Positions 42,815 through 53,123 are shown, counted from the stretch's first letter. The stretch: DNA of 60,000 bases from Symbiodinium natans (GCA_905221605.1 CAJNDS010001336.1:446473-506472), one strand, 5' to 3'. Notes: a model not told the origin generated them from the sequence alone. Made by a program: numbers and translations.

Positions 42815-42925
42815 TGATATGTTCCCCCCTATACTAAACATCCTTCATAGGGACTCTAGTACCCACCCCCCCCCCCCCGATTATAATGACTATTCAGGAC
42901 TGTTAGTACAAGGGTGAACATCCCA
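42815..42925. mobile_element. MITE-like element, family D copy 2
   Basis: ATATGTTCCCCCCTATAC and inverted GTACAAGGGTGAACATCCC; poly-C insert in the middle. Confidence 0.68.
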
Positions 42926-43058
42926 GCCTCAACCCCAAAACCCTGATTCTGAAGCCCTAAGCCCTAAGCCCTACACCCTAAGCCCTAAACCCTAAACCCT
43001 AAACCCTACACCCCAATCCTGAAACCCTAAACCCTAAACTCTAAACCCCATGAGCCAC

Positions 43059-43118
43059 AACAGGTCCTCGGCTGCGAAGGCCACCAGCGCCTGCTCCCGG
43101 CCACATGGGTCGTGCGGG
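43059..43118 (-). CDS. Candidate exon, HDPCGREQALVAFAAEDLLW
   Basis: 60 nt, acceptor CAAAG, GT donor; strongly coding-like amphipathic helix. C-rich array left, G-rich text right. Family unknown. Confidence 0.5.
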
Positions 43119-43544
43119 CTTTGCACAGGGCTTAGGGTTAGTATTTAGGGTTTACAAGGGAACCTAGAACCGCCCCCCAACATGAGGGGAAAAAGGTAAC
43201 CTTGGGCTACTCAGGGGGCCTTTTCAGGGTCCACTCGGTGGGGGGTTTTGTTAGATCTTGAGTCAACCATTCTCCCTCGTCTCGCCCGGTGCTTGCTGGC
43301 CAGGTCTCCAGAGTGCCCACTTTCAGAGAAGCCCGAGGGACCCACAAAGGTAGGGTTTAGGGTATATCTGAAGTAGGGTTCTAGTGCTGCTTTTGGTGCG
43401 TGTATATACTGTATCGAGGCTTCCTTATACACATTGGTGAGTGTGTCTATGGTGCTATATTTCTAGTCTGCTCGTAATCATAAAAACCATAGTCGCATCC
43501 TCCCCTAAGACCTAAACTCACCAACAAAAACGCCTTGAAATTAA

Positions 43545-43880
43545 TTCACAGCTAACCGATGTGGGGGGTGCCATCCTGCCAACCATTTCGTTCGTCATCC
43601 AAAAGCTTCCAGAGAGATCCCCTTTCGGCATAAGCTCATAAGGCAGCTCGCGGAACTGGGCCCATATGAGTCCACAAAGTGTTGGCAATCAGAGTGCACC
43701 GTAACATTCTGGCCAGACCATACACCTTGAAGACCCGCAGAGAAGGCTTGCCACTGAGAGTGAGCTACTGATCAGAACCCAGCACAAGGTGAGCAGATCC
43801 GTCGACGAAAGTGATCGTCTCCTCCGACAAAATGCCTGAAGGCTGAGCCGGCGGCGGCCGGATGTCAGCTTGAGCACGCA
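43545..43880 (-). pseudogene. RNase H-like retroelement relic, frameshifted
   Basis: Reading minus, one frame gives ILSEETITFVDGSAHLVL and stops; after a shift near 43765 the next gives SQWQAFSAGLQ and then NVTVHSDCQHFVDSYG. These match the three acidic motifs of RNase H (DGS, the E helix, SD), with Q where the catalytic Glu is expected. A frameshift, a stop and the missing Glu indicate decay. Source could be a non-LTR or LTR element. Confidence 0.42.
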
Positions 43881-44464
43881 AGATGTGCTCTAAACCCTAG
43901 CCCTAAACCCTAAACCCTGAACCCTAAGTCGCGTCTGAGAATAGGATGCTCTCCCTATGCCTATGCTCCTCTTCCTTGATGTAAAAATCACACCTTTTTG
44001 GATCCCTATAATGATACGGCACCTAATATTTAGGGTACCCCAAAAGGGAAAAATTTTGACAACCACCCTTATCATACATGATAACACGTCCTTGTTCCTA
44101 AAACACAGAAAGAACATGCCTGCAAAAATGCAGGCCCCACAGTGTCCCTTTCTGAAGAACCATAAAGAATCCAAGCATTAGAGCCCCAAACCCTAACACC
44201 CTAACCCAACAAGGGGTTTAGGGTCTAGGGTTTATAGGGTTTAGAGGGTCGAGGGCTTATGATAGGGTTTATAGGGTTTGGAGGGTTGTGGGTTTATAGG
44301 GTTCACAGGGTTTACAAGGTTTATAGGGTTTATAGGGTTTGTAAGGTTTATAGGGTTTAGGGTTTGCTAAGGTTTTACAGGGTTTATACGGTTTTCGGGG
44401 TATGCAGGGTTTCTCGGCTTTAGCGGGTTTAGGGCCAGGAGCCACAACAAGACGCAGCCGCCGC

Positions 44465-44498
44465 CTCGTCCTCCCCCTCGAACTGAGCGAATGCGCAG
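44465..44498 (-). CDS. Candidate exon after the FYVE finger
   Basis: Starts C TGC after an AG, in phase with the exon ending at 45417, giving SCAFAQFEGEDE. It could supply the last Cys of the FYVE domain, although the spacing would be C-x3-C. The frame continues into an Ala run; the 3' limit is uncertain. Confidence 0.4.
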
Positions 44499-44569
44499 CT
44501 GTCCTAGGGCTTTCAGTTTGCTGCCAAGAGTTGGAGCGGTTTAGGGTTTAGGGTTTAGGGTTTAGGGTT

Positions 44570-44655
44570 TAGCAGTCCTTATTAGGGACTTTAGTACCCC
44601 CTGTCAGAATTCCGATTAAGGACCGTTAGTATAAGAGGGAACACCCCAACTCATA
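44570..44655. mobile_element. MITE-like element, family D copy 3, left end lost
   Basis: Retains CAGTCCTTATTAGGGACTTT core and right end; a TTTAGGG array replaces the left terminus. Confidence 0.58.
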
Positions 44656-45416
44656 CCCTAAAAGGGTTACAAAAGGGAATCCCATCACTAATCGTTCTTC
44701 AACCATGTTCCAACTGTATGGAGTTGACTATATAGACTGAAGGAGGCCCTTGAGGTTGCGTTGTGCCGGGGGGAGAGGTTTATTAGGGTTTAGGGTCTTA
44801 GGGCTTAGGGGTTTAGAGGTTTAAGGGTGTAGGGTTTGAGGGTTGAGGGGCTTGGGCTGTGAGGGTTTAGGGGTGTAGGGGTTAGGGTGTGAGGATTTAA
44901 AGGGGTAGGGTACTTATGCAAGGGGTATCACTAGGGGTGCTACCTGGAGCCAGCAGGGATTGAGGGTCCATAACCGGGTCCCTACTGCGAAACAGCATAG
45001 GCTCCCCAAAACCCCATGCCTCTAAAGCCCCTAAAGTCCTAAAGCCAAACTAAACTAAACCCCACACCCTGTCCACGCCAAGAAGCAAACTCAACCCCAA
45101 GCCCTGAAGCCCTATAAAACCTAAACCCTGAAAGAACCTCCCAAAACCCTGGACAACTTAACAAACAAAACTTTAAAACGACCTTGCAGAAAACACTTTA
45201 CAACGACGAAATCAACCTTGAACCAAACCTTCAGAAAACCTAACATAGAGGTCGGAATAATTACTAATGATATTCCGCTATGGTCCCTAGTTTTTCATAC
45301 TGTAACAACCCCCCCCCCCAAAAAAAAAAAAAAAAAAAAAATCTACTTATTGATTATACTACAGTAACCCCCAAAACCCTGTTCTAACGACTAAGGCCCT
45401 ATTGTACGTCTGCTAC

Positions 45417-45470
45417 GAAGCGGCGCAGGTGCGGACCGGGACGGTGAAGCCCAGATTCGCATGCGCCAGC
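45417..45470 (-). CDS. FYVE C-terminal exon
   Basis: Acceptor GCGCAG, donor GTAGCA. Encodes RLAHANLGFTVPVRTCAAS, the typical closing strand with PvRvC of FYVE fingers. A long G-rich, poly-purine stretch follows on the right (plus strand). Confidence 0.65.
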
Positions 45471-48400
45471 CTGCGCGGGGGGGGAGGGGGGGGGGGGGTT
45501 GGGTCGGGGGTGCTTCTTTGGAGATTTTCTTGCGGAGGCGTTTTATTTGGGGTTTGGGCTCTTTTTTCAGAGGGTTTGTTTAGGGTTTGGGTTCTGGGGG
45601 TGTTAGGGGCGTTTGGGGGTGTCTTGAGGGAGGGCCATTTGAGGTTTGTTACAAAGGTTTCTTCAAAGGTTGCTTCGGGTTTTGGGGGTTTGGAGGGCTT
45701 GGTGGGGCTCTTAGGGTGTTCGGGTTTAAGTTTGGGTTTGGGTTTCGTTGGTTTTGAAGGCAAACTGGGGGTTGCGGGGGTCCAGGTTTGGGAGGGCTGG
45801 GCATTGGGGTCTTGGGGATTTGTTGGGGTTTAGGGTTTAGGGTTTCGGGTTTAGTTTGGGTTTAAGGTTCGAGGTTGGGGATCGGGGGCTGGGCCTTCTA
45901 AGGGCTATAGGATTTCTGGGAGTCGTGGTCTTTAGGGGGGGTTTTGGGCTTAGGGGCCGGGAATACGGAGTTTAGGGGTCAGGGACTTCAAGGTTCCAGG
46001 CTCTTAGGGTTTAGGGTTTAGGGTTTAGGGTTTAGGGTTTAGGGTTTAGGGTTTAGGGTTTAGGTCGTTTCGGGCTTCTGGGGGGTCGTTCCATGGTTCC
46101 CTTAGTATGGGCCCGCAGTGGGGGACCCTTGCATACCCTTTCCTATTAAAACCCCTTGTATTCCCACACTTCGGAACCCTTTCAAGGTAACGGACCTTAT
46201 TAAGGGACCATGAAAGTACCCTTAAACTAAGCCCTCAACCCTAAACCCTCAACCCCCAAACCCTAAACCCGAAACCCGGTTTAAGGTTTAGGGTTTGGGC
46301 TTTCGGGTCGTTTTGGATGGTTCGGGGTGTTCGGATTCCTTGAAGGCTCTTAAGGGGCCTCTCTTCCTGCCAAGCCATAAGCCTTAAACCCTGAACCTGA
46401 AACCCCTGCCTAACCCCATCTCAAAACCCCAAAGCCTAACCTAACCCTCCCTAACCCTCCCTAAGAATCCCTACCCAAAAGCGAACAATCATGGCTTCCC
46501 CTACCCCCTCTGGGTAGTATCCCTAAACCCTAAACCCTTAACCCTAAACCCTAGGAGGGGGGGGGTAGGAGAAAGGGGTGTAGTAGGAAACCCCTGAAAC
46601 AAGGGCGCCTCTTTCGCGAGCAGCCGTCGCAGACCACGCGGCCGCAGGCTAGACAGTGATGCCTCACGTTGAGCTTAGGGTTTAGGGTCTAGGGTTTAGG
46701 GTTTAGGGTTTGGGGGTGTGGGGGCTTGGGGGATTGGGGGTTGGGGTTTTAGGGAGCATAGGTTTGAGGAGCTTGCCGTTTGGGGTTACAGTTTACAAAG
46801 TTATGTTAGCGTGTAGGCTGTGTAGACTTTAAGGCTTTGTGGTCTTTAGGTTTTTGTGCGGTTTTATGGTGTAGGGATCGAGAATCAGGTTTCAAGGTCT
46901 GGTATGGTACCCCAGGAATTTCACCCTAAACCCGAAACTGTAGGAACTTTCGCCCTGAACCCTAAACCCTAAACCCTAAACCCTAAACCCCAAACCCTAA
47001 ACCCTAAACCCTAAACCCTGAGTCGGTGCCTCGAGAGCATCTTCTGCGCCTCGCTCTGCAGCACGAAGGCCTCTTGCGGCTGCTTAGGGTTCAGGGTTTA
47101 GGGTTTAGGGTTTAGGGTTTAGGGTTTAGGGTTTAGGGTTTAGGGTTTAGGGTTTAGGGTTTAGGGTTTAGGGTTTAGGGTTTAGGGTTTAGGGCTTAAG
47201 GCTTAGGGCTTAGGGCTTTCTGTCTTAAGTTCAATACAAGGGCCCTGGGTCAGTAAGGACAGCGGATTCGGGCAGTAGGTCCCTGTTTCTCCCACAACTT
47301 CTCGTGTTTATAGGGTTTCGGGTGCAGAGGGCTTCGGGAAGCTGTACATAGTCCTTATAACCCACAGGAACAGAAAAAAAAGCCCTTCCTAAACCCCTAA
47401 ACCCTAAACCCTAAACCCTAAACCCTAAACCTTAAACATCCCTAAACCCTAAACCCCTAAACCCCGAGCTGTTGTGAGGCAGGTGGCCCACGCAAAGTCG
47501 GAGCCGCAGCAGGCGCACAACTCGCGCTGATCGAAGGACCTTGGCATGTTGCCGGGGAGAATCTTCTTCCGATTTCGGGTTTCAGGGCTTTGTTCTACTA
47601 GACTACTAGGACTACTAGACTACTAGACTACTATACTACTATACTACTATACTACTATACTACTATACTAATATACTACTATACTACTCTATTACTATAC
47701 TACTATACTACTATACTACTATACTACTATACTACTGTACTACTCTATTACTATAGGGTTTAGGGTTCACACCACGGGGCCATGCCGCTTCCTGGACAGT
47801 AGCTGCAAGTTGAGCCCGGACCGCCCCCCGAAGCCCCCCCCGCATGAGAAAAGGCCGCAGCCCTCAAAGCCTAAAACCCTGGAGCTGCCTCCTTGGTTTA
47901 GGGTTTTGGGTTTAGGGGTTAGGGTTTAGGGGGTTTAGGGGTTTAGGGTGTATAGTTTAGGGGTTTGGGGTTTAGGGTGTAGGGCGTAGGGTTTAGGGGT
48001 TTGGGGTTTGGGGGTTTAGGCGTTCAGGGTTTAGCTTTCTTTAGACCTTTCTGTTGTAAAACTGATCATGCGGGCAGAATTTTTTATGTACAAAAGAACT
48101 TTGAAACATAATTCCCCAACAAAGGCCCCCGTGAAGACCTCGGGCGGGCGGCTCCCACGTGGGCGCCCGGGGCACTTCGACGCACGCCTCATGGCGGAAG
48201 GGTTTAGGGTTTAGGGTTTTATAGGGTGATTCTCAAAGTTTGGGGTTCGAAGTGCGCTTATGAGACCTAGAAACCCGAATGCCTGCAGCCATGTGGGCGG
48301 TGTAGGGTTTAAGGTTTGAATACTGACACGTGTAGAGAGAGGGGGGGGGGCCTGGTGCAGCGCCAGCGCGTAGGACTCCAGCTTGTGGTCGTGGAGCATC

Positions 48401-49042
48401 TCCTGCGCCAGCGCGGCCGCAAAAGCGGCAGTTGATAGGCTCAGGTTGGGATGTTCCCCCTTATACGAACAGTCCTTAATAGGGACTAACTTTAGTACCC
48501 CCCATTAGAATCCCGATTCAGGAGCTGTTCGTCTAAGGGTGGACATCCCCAGGTTCAGGATTCTTCGGGTTGCTTCGGCTTCCTGGTCTTAGACCGGCGT
48601 AGGGGGTTTCGTTTTAGGGTTTAGGGTTTAGGGTTTAGGGTTTAGGGTTTAGGGTTTAGGGTTTATGTTTAGGTTTATGTTTAGGGGATTTAAAGGGCTT
48701 TCGAGTTCAGGGGGGAAGGCGGAGCTGTAGCACTGGCAGCCTCCACCTCCACAACACCTAAAGCGTGACATGGCAATGCCCTAACTGCACCAAAAAGGGG
48801 GGCCTTCTCTCACGACCCCTCCGCGGTTTAGAACCGCAATTTCAAAGAGGATTTTTAGGTTTTGGGGTACCCTACCTACCCTTCTCTCCCCAGGCCCCGC
48901 CTAAACCCTAAACCCTAAACCCTAAACCCTAAACCCTAAACCCTAAACCAAAACCCTAAACCCTAAACCCTAAACCCTAAACCCCCGGATGACGTCCTGC
49001 GAGGGCACGATCCGCCTCAGGGCCTGCGTCCGCCAAGATTGT
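45417..49042 (-). CDS. Eight-exon chain encoding a FYVE-like zinc finger
   Basis: Eight minus-strand exons (48994-49042, 48352-48402, 48139-48187, 47771-47802, 47470-47562, 47017-47082, 46609-46673, 45417-45470) join without a stop and with matching phases; every donor is GT or GC and every acceptor AG. The product contains, in order, a first Cys pair in CACCGSDF, a linker with SEAQKMLSRH, the FYVE signature VRHHCLACGRVVCDGCSRKR, and the closing NLGFTVPVRTC. FYVE fingers bind two zinc ions and usually PI3P on endosomes; the RHHC.xCG core is the lipid-binding element of the family. The spacing between the first and second Cys pairs is longer than usual, and the last Cys pair depends on the next exon. 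Membrane targeting is inference; the domain call is well supported. Confidence 0.72.
46000..46065 (+). repeat. TTTAGGG array
   Basis: Eight units in the intron between exons 46609 and 45470. Confidence 0.93.
46609..46673 (-). CDS. FYVE core exon (RHHC.xCG motif)
   Basis: Acceptor CCCTAAG, GC donor after CGAAAGAG. Encodes LNVRHHCLACGRVVCDGCSR. Four Cys/His ligands and the basic patch of the FYVE family are visible in order. Confidence 0.72.
47017..47082 (-). CDS. FYVE chain exon, inter-cysteine linker
   Basis: 66 nt, phase 0-0. The acceptor is the last base pair of a long C-rich array (CCCTAAG) and the donor lies in the first GTTTAGGG of the next array, so both splice sites sit in telomeric text. 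Encodes SEAQKMLSRHRLR at its end. Confidence 0.65.
47085..47215 (+). repeat. TTTAGGG array adjoining FYVE exon
   Basis: Starts three bases from the acceptor of exon 47017-47082; about 17 units. Confidence 0.95.
47470..47562 (-). CDS. FYVE exon with first zinc-binding Cys pair
   Basis: 93 nt, acceptor AAGAAG, GC donor. Encodes ILPGNMPRSFDQRELCACCG, then SDFAWATCLTT. The C..C pair followed by a conserved-type Phe is the start of the zinc finger. Confidence 0.68.
47595..47755. repeat. ACTACTAT satellite
   Basis: About 20 units of TACTA/ACTACTAT in the intron between FYVE chain exons 47771 and 47562; contains many AG/TAG-free stretches, so few cryptic acceptors. Confidence 0.9.
47771..47802 (-). 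CDS. Exon 4 of the FYVE chain (32-nt microexon)
   Basis: Acceptor TTGCAG, donor GTGAAC; encodes TVQEAAWPRG after the split Ala codon. Left of it the intron holds the TACTA-type satellite at 47.6 kb. Confidence 0.5.
48139..48187 (-). CDS. Exon 3 of the FYVE chain
   Basis: Acceptor CATGAG, donor GTCTTC; encodes ACVEVPRAPTWEPPAR; starts at phase 0, ends with one extra base that joins CT of the next exon. Confidence 0.55.
48352..48402 (-). CDS. Exon 2 of the FYVE chain
   Basis: 51 nt, acceptor GCGCAG, GC donor CAG|GCCCCC; encodes the helical peptide EMLHDHKLESYALALHQ, phase 0-0. Confidence 0.6.
48444..48553. mobile_element. MITE-like element, family D copy 4
   Basis: GGTTGGGATGTTCCCCCTTA left; inverted TAAGGGTGGACATCCCC right. 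Between FYVE chain exons 1 and 2. Confidence 0.72.
48994..49042 (-). CDS. Exon 1 of the FYVE chain
   Basis: Acceptor CCTAAG; donor GTCATC; encodes QSWRTQALRRIVPSQD, phase 1-nt start to 0. The right flank holds weak G-rich repeats and the left flank a 80-nt CCCTAAA array. Confidence 0.5.
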
Positions 49043-49104
49043 CTTAGGCGGCTGAGTTGGGGTGTAGCAGATGCTAGGGTTTAGGGGTACTATCCCATTA
49101 TACA

Positions 49105-49209
49105 TTCAACATATGCATACGCATATATACACATATATGTATGTATATATGTATCTCTATGTGTGAATATATATATATATATATTAGTATATAACACATG
49201 ATATCTAAA

Positions 49210-49252
<43 letters not shown>

Positions 49253-49268
49253 ATATACAATATAATAT

Positions 49269-49302
<34 letters not shown>
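49105..49302. repeat. TA-rich microsatellite
   Basis: 200 nt of AT/ATAT repeats, flanked by heptamers, in an intron. Confidence 0.92.
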
Positions 49303-49311
49303 ACCCTAAAC

Positions 49312-49375
49312 CGGCCTCGTGGCTGGGGGCCGCCAGAGCTGCTCGCGCGAGACCGTTGTGGCGGTAGAGGTGCAC
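49312..49375 (-). CDS. Candidate exon, reading frame ambiguous
   Basis: Between acceptor AAAG and donor GTTTAG. All three frames are open: VHLYRHNGLARAALAAPSHE, APLPPQRSRASSSGGPQP, TVSREQLWRPPATRP. The second fits the phase of the next exon (49042). A TA microsatellite starts just left of it, in the intron. Confidence 0.35.
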
Positions 49376-49608
49376 CTTTGACGGCTTTGCGAAGGATCCT
49401 CGAGAGGTCTTACAACGGTTCTGCAGATTCTTTTCCTTCTCTAGAGGTTTTACAACGGCAGATTATTTTCCTTCAAGGGCTTTTCCAGGGTTTTAAGTTC
49501 AGGGTGCCTGGGCTCTCTCTTGGCCAGGGTTTCTTCGGGTGTCAGGTCTTAGGCCTTCCTGGAGAGGAGGAGGGGCTGAACTTGGGATTAGGGCCTCGGG
49601 GAGGGTTT

Positions 49609-49742
49609 GGGTTTAGGGTTTAGGGTTTAGGGTTTAGGGTTTAGGGTTTGGGGTTTAGGGTTTAGGGTTTAGGGTTTAGGGTTTAGGGTTCAGGGTTCAG
49701 GGTTTAGGGTTTAGGGTTTAGGGTTTAGGGTTTGTGGGGTTT
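49609..49742 (+). repeat. TTTAGGG array
   Basis: Eighteen units with TTTGGGG and TTCAGGG variants. Confidence 0.94.
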
Positions 49743-50127
49743 AGGGGGGGGTAAGACTTTTTGGGCGATTTCGACGATCACGAGAACTCCATACCAATGA
49801 GGGCTCTGGCCCAAGCAGGAAGCCATTTCTATTGGGGCTCTCTCATGACGAGACTTCAATCTGAGCTCTCAGTGAAGGGAGGCTCGACCTGTTGCCTCTT
49901 GCACCAAGGTTGGGGGGGGGGGGGGGGGAGTATATCCATATCTACGCACACACTCACATACACACACGTGTATATGCGTGTATATACATATTATGTACGT
50001 ATATGTTTTCGCAGGAGCTGTGACATTGCAGGACTGCAGCCGGGAGGCAACCTGCCCGGGAATGAAGAACCTTGCAGAGCAGGTGGGGTGTACTTGCGGG
50101 GGGTTTCGGGTTTAGGCGGGGGTGGGG

Positions 50128-50194
50128 TGGGGGGTTTAGGGTTTAGGGTTTAGGGTTTAGGGTTTAGGGTTTAGGGTTTAGGGTTTAGGGTTTA

Positions 50195-50237
<43 letters not shown>
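50128..50237 (+). repeat. TTTAGGG array ending in poly-G
   Basis: Nine heptamers run into a tract of about 42 G (50196-50237). Strong quadruplex potential; length may be unreliable. Confidence 0.9.
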
Positions 50238-50737
50238 GAGCGGCGCACGGAATCAACAGGTGGGACGTGCTTCATGTTGGGGGTGGCGGTTCAGGAGGGG
50301 CGAGTTTCAGCTCCCGTGACAGGCTCTGCGACCCACATTCCCTTATTAATGCTTTGCAAGCGCTTATTCTGGCCTTTTCAAGGAAGGTAAAATTAGGGTT
50401 TGGGGTTTCAGGTTTAGGGCTTAGAGGTTGAGAGTACAAGACATGGGCCCTCACACCAAACGCTAAACCGTCAATGCTCTAAGCACAAAAACACTACACC
50501 CGAAAAGTGCCAAGCCTCGAACCCTAAACCCTTAAAGCCTTAAACCCTAAAACCCTAAAACCCTAAAACCCTAAAACCCTAAAACCCTAAAACCCTAAAA
50601 CCCCTAAAACCCCTAAAACCCTAACACCCTTGATCTTCAATGGCCCTGCATTCAGGCAGCTCTGTGTGCTTTGCAGAGCCTTCTGGCGCTGGAGGTCTGG
50701 GTCCTCAGAGCATCGAGGAGTGCATGTGGCAGTTTCG

Positions 50738-50822
50738 GAAAATAGGGGGTACCCTTTTTGGGGGGTCCCCTTAAGGGGACTCTACTTGGGGTAGAAAAGG
50801 GGTGCCCCTATTCTGGGAACTT
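50738..50822. mobile_element. Hairpin element
   Basis: AATAGGGGGTACCCTTTTTG pairs with AGAAAAGGGGTGCCCCTATT; a second hairpin of this kind (GGGCCCCAT ends) is at 57625-57722. Confidence 0.5.
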
Positions 50823-50982
50823 ACCATGTAGGGTTTTAGGGCTTCAAGGTTTAGGGATTTAGGGATTGAGGGTTTAGGATTTAGTGTGAAGGGTTTAGAG
50901 AGCTGGGTTTGTGGGCTTTACGCATGGCTGCTTTCGGGGCTTTCGGGTCTAAGGGCTCTTGCCAAGCCACCAAGCTGAATAC

Positions 50983-51022
50983 CTGACGGCGCGCTCGGGA
51001 AGGGGATCTTCTGCGACACCTC
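50983..51022 (-). CDS. Candidate exon, EVSQKIPFPSAPS
   Basis: Good acceptor GCTCAG and donor GTATTC, 40 nt, phase 0 to 1. No family recognised. Confidence 0.42.
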
Positions 51023-51703
51023 CTGAGCAGGCAGGACCCCAAACCCTACACCCTAAAATAAACCCTAAATCCGAAACCCTAAACCCTAAACCCTAAACAA
51101 ACAGGTGAAGGGTGCGAAGTTGAAGGTTCCCTACAAACCCCACAACCTACACCCTCAAAAGCCTAAGCCCCAATGCCCGCACAACCGAATATACTTCAAA
51201 TAAATCGCCACACAACAACAACAACAACCCAATACACCCGACAGAAACCTTTGCAAACCTTCTGACAACCCAACGAAGATCGCTGTAAGCCCTAGATGCC
51301 CGACCCCTCACAGGCCAACCCTGTAAACCCTGACAATCCCCCCAAACACACCCTAAACTCTAAACCCCCCAGCTCCCCCCCCCCCCAACCCCCCCAAAGC
51401 CCTAAACCCCAAAATCACCCGAAAATCCCCTAAACCCAATCCCAAACCCTAAACACTAAACCCTGAGAACCCGAAACGCCCCCCCACAAAAATCCCCCCA
51501 AATCCCCAACAATCCCCCCAACAATCCCCAAAACCCTAAAATGCCTCCCAAAATCGTCTCCCCTAAACCCCCCAAACCCGAACTAGACCCTAAAACCCTG
51601 AATTACCCTAAGCCCTAAACCCCAAGCCCTAAACCCTAAACCCTAAACCCCAAGCCCTAAACCCTACACCCTAAACCCCAAACCCTAAACCCCCAAAAGT
51701 CGC

Positions 51704-51775
51704 CTGCCAAAGGCCGCCCAGCCGGCCCAAGGCTGAGGCCGCCGAGGCCGCCGCGGGCGCCGCGGGCGCCGAGGG
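51704..51775 (-). CDS. Candidate exon, Ala/Pro-rich linker
   Basis: Phase 0-0, acceptor CCGCAG, GC donor. Encodes an alanine-proline run followed by SALGRLGGLWQ. The usual array orientation is strong here: the right flank is a TTTAGGGG array at 51783-51870. Confidence 0.45.
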
Positions 51776-51782
51776 CTGCGGA

Positions 51783-51870
51783 TAGGGTTTAGGGGTTTAG
51801 GGGTTTAGGGGTTTAGGGGTTTAGGGGTTTAGGGGTTTAGGGGTTTAGGGGTTTAGGGGTTTAGGGGTTT
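51783..51870 (+). repeat. TTTAGGGG octamer array
   Basis: Eleven TTTAGGGG units, an eight-base variant; also at 31677-31735. Confidence 0.94.
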
Positions 51871-52534
51871 AAAGGGCTTTGGAGGGTTTGTAGGGTTTTT
51901 TGGGCTTGTGGGGCGTATAGGGTTTTGGATAGGGTTTAGGATTTTGGGGTTTTGAGGGTTTAGGTTTAGGGTTTAGTGCTTAGAGTATTTAGGGCATTTA
52001 GGGTATTAATGGGGTTTAGAGGGTGTGTAGGGTTTATTTGGGCTTATAGGGTGTATAGGGTTGTGGGTGGGGATTTAGGGTGTAGCGTCTGGAGTTGGGG
52101 AATTTAGGGGTTTAAAATGGTTTTAGAGGGTTTTTTGGGTTTATTGGGTTTATAGGGTTTCGGGTTTGGCGGGGCATTTACAATGGGGCTTTGGGGTTTC
52201 TGGGTTTAGGGGTTGTAGGGCTCACGGAGTTGGGGGATTCAGAGGTTTCAGGGTTTAGGTTTGGATTTAAACTTAGAGGTTTCAGGGTTTAGGGGCTTTA
52301 GGGGCCTTAGAGGCCTGAAGAAGTTGCGGGGGGTAGGGTTCGGAGTTCAAGGATTTGGGGTTTAGGGGCGGGTTCAGGGTTTAGGTGATCTGCTGCCCTT
52401 ATACCTTTATTTTGCCCCTAGATACCCGAATAAGACCCCCGAATATATGCCCATAAAACAGAAACCCTACTTAAAGGGACCACCAACCCATGCAAGGTCT
52501 AAGGGTTTTAGGGGTTTAGGGAAGACTCCGGCGC

Positions 52535-52607
52535 AAGACTGATGGGGCCCCCCAACGAGATCGTCTCGCTCGTGACTTTAGGCGGCAGCGAAAGGAAGAT
52601 GTCGCAG
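52535..52607 (-). CDS. Candidate exon, CDIFLSLPPKVTSETISLGG
   Basis: Acceptor GTTAG. The hydrophobic/polar alternation looks like beta strands; family unknown. The 3' limit is a guess (GC donor). Flanking arrays are inverted compared with most exons: G-rich left, C-rich right on the plus strand. Confidence 0.4.
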
Positions 52608-53090
52608 CTAACCCCTGAACCCTCAACCCTCAAACCCCTAAATCCTAAACCCTAGTCCTAAACCCTAAACCCAAAACCCTAAACCCCTATACCCTAGCCC
52701 TTAACCCCCAGACCCTGAACCCTAGCCCTAAAACCTAAACCCCAAACCCCCAAACCCTAGCCCTAAACCCTTAACCCCCAGACCCTCAACCCTAGCCCTC
52801 AGCCCTAAACCCTAAGCCCCTAAACCCATAAAACCCTAGCCCTAAACCCTTAACACCCAGACCCTGAACCCTAGCCCTGAACCCTAAACCCTAAACCCTT
52901 AACCCGCAGACCCTGAACCCTAAGCCCTAAACCCCGAAGCCCCTAAACCCCTAAAAACCCTCGCCCTGAACCCTGAACCCTGAACCCTAAACCCTAAACC
53001 CTAAACCCTAAACCCTAAACCCTAAACCCTAAACCCTAAACCCTAAACCCTAAACCCTAAACCCTAAACCCTAAACCCTAGCCCCAAACA
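52605..53090 (-). repeat. Long CCCTAAA tract, perfect core
   Basis: 480 nt; perfect heptamers from 52985 to 53080, the rest mixed with a 70-nt higher-order unit (CCCTTAACCCCCAGACCCTGA). Confidence 0.93.
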
Positions 53091-53123
53091 CCAAACCCCT
53101 AAACCACTAAACTCCCTAAGAAC

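Noticed and set aside
45402-45833. 143-codon plus and 116-codon minus ORFs
   Set aside because: G-rich periodic sequence; the real coding part is only the minus exon 45417-45470 within it.
47595-47755. CRISPR-like array
   Set aside because: The ACTACTAT repeats have no spacers; it is a simple satellite.
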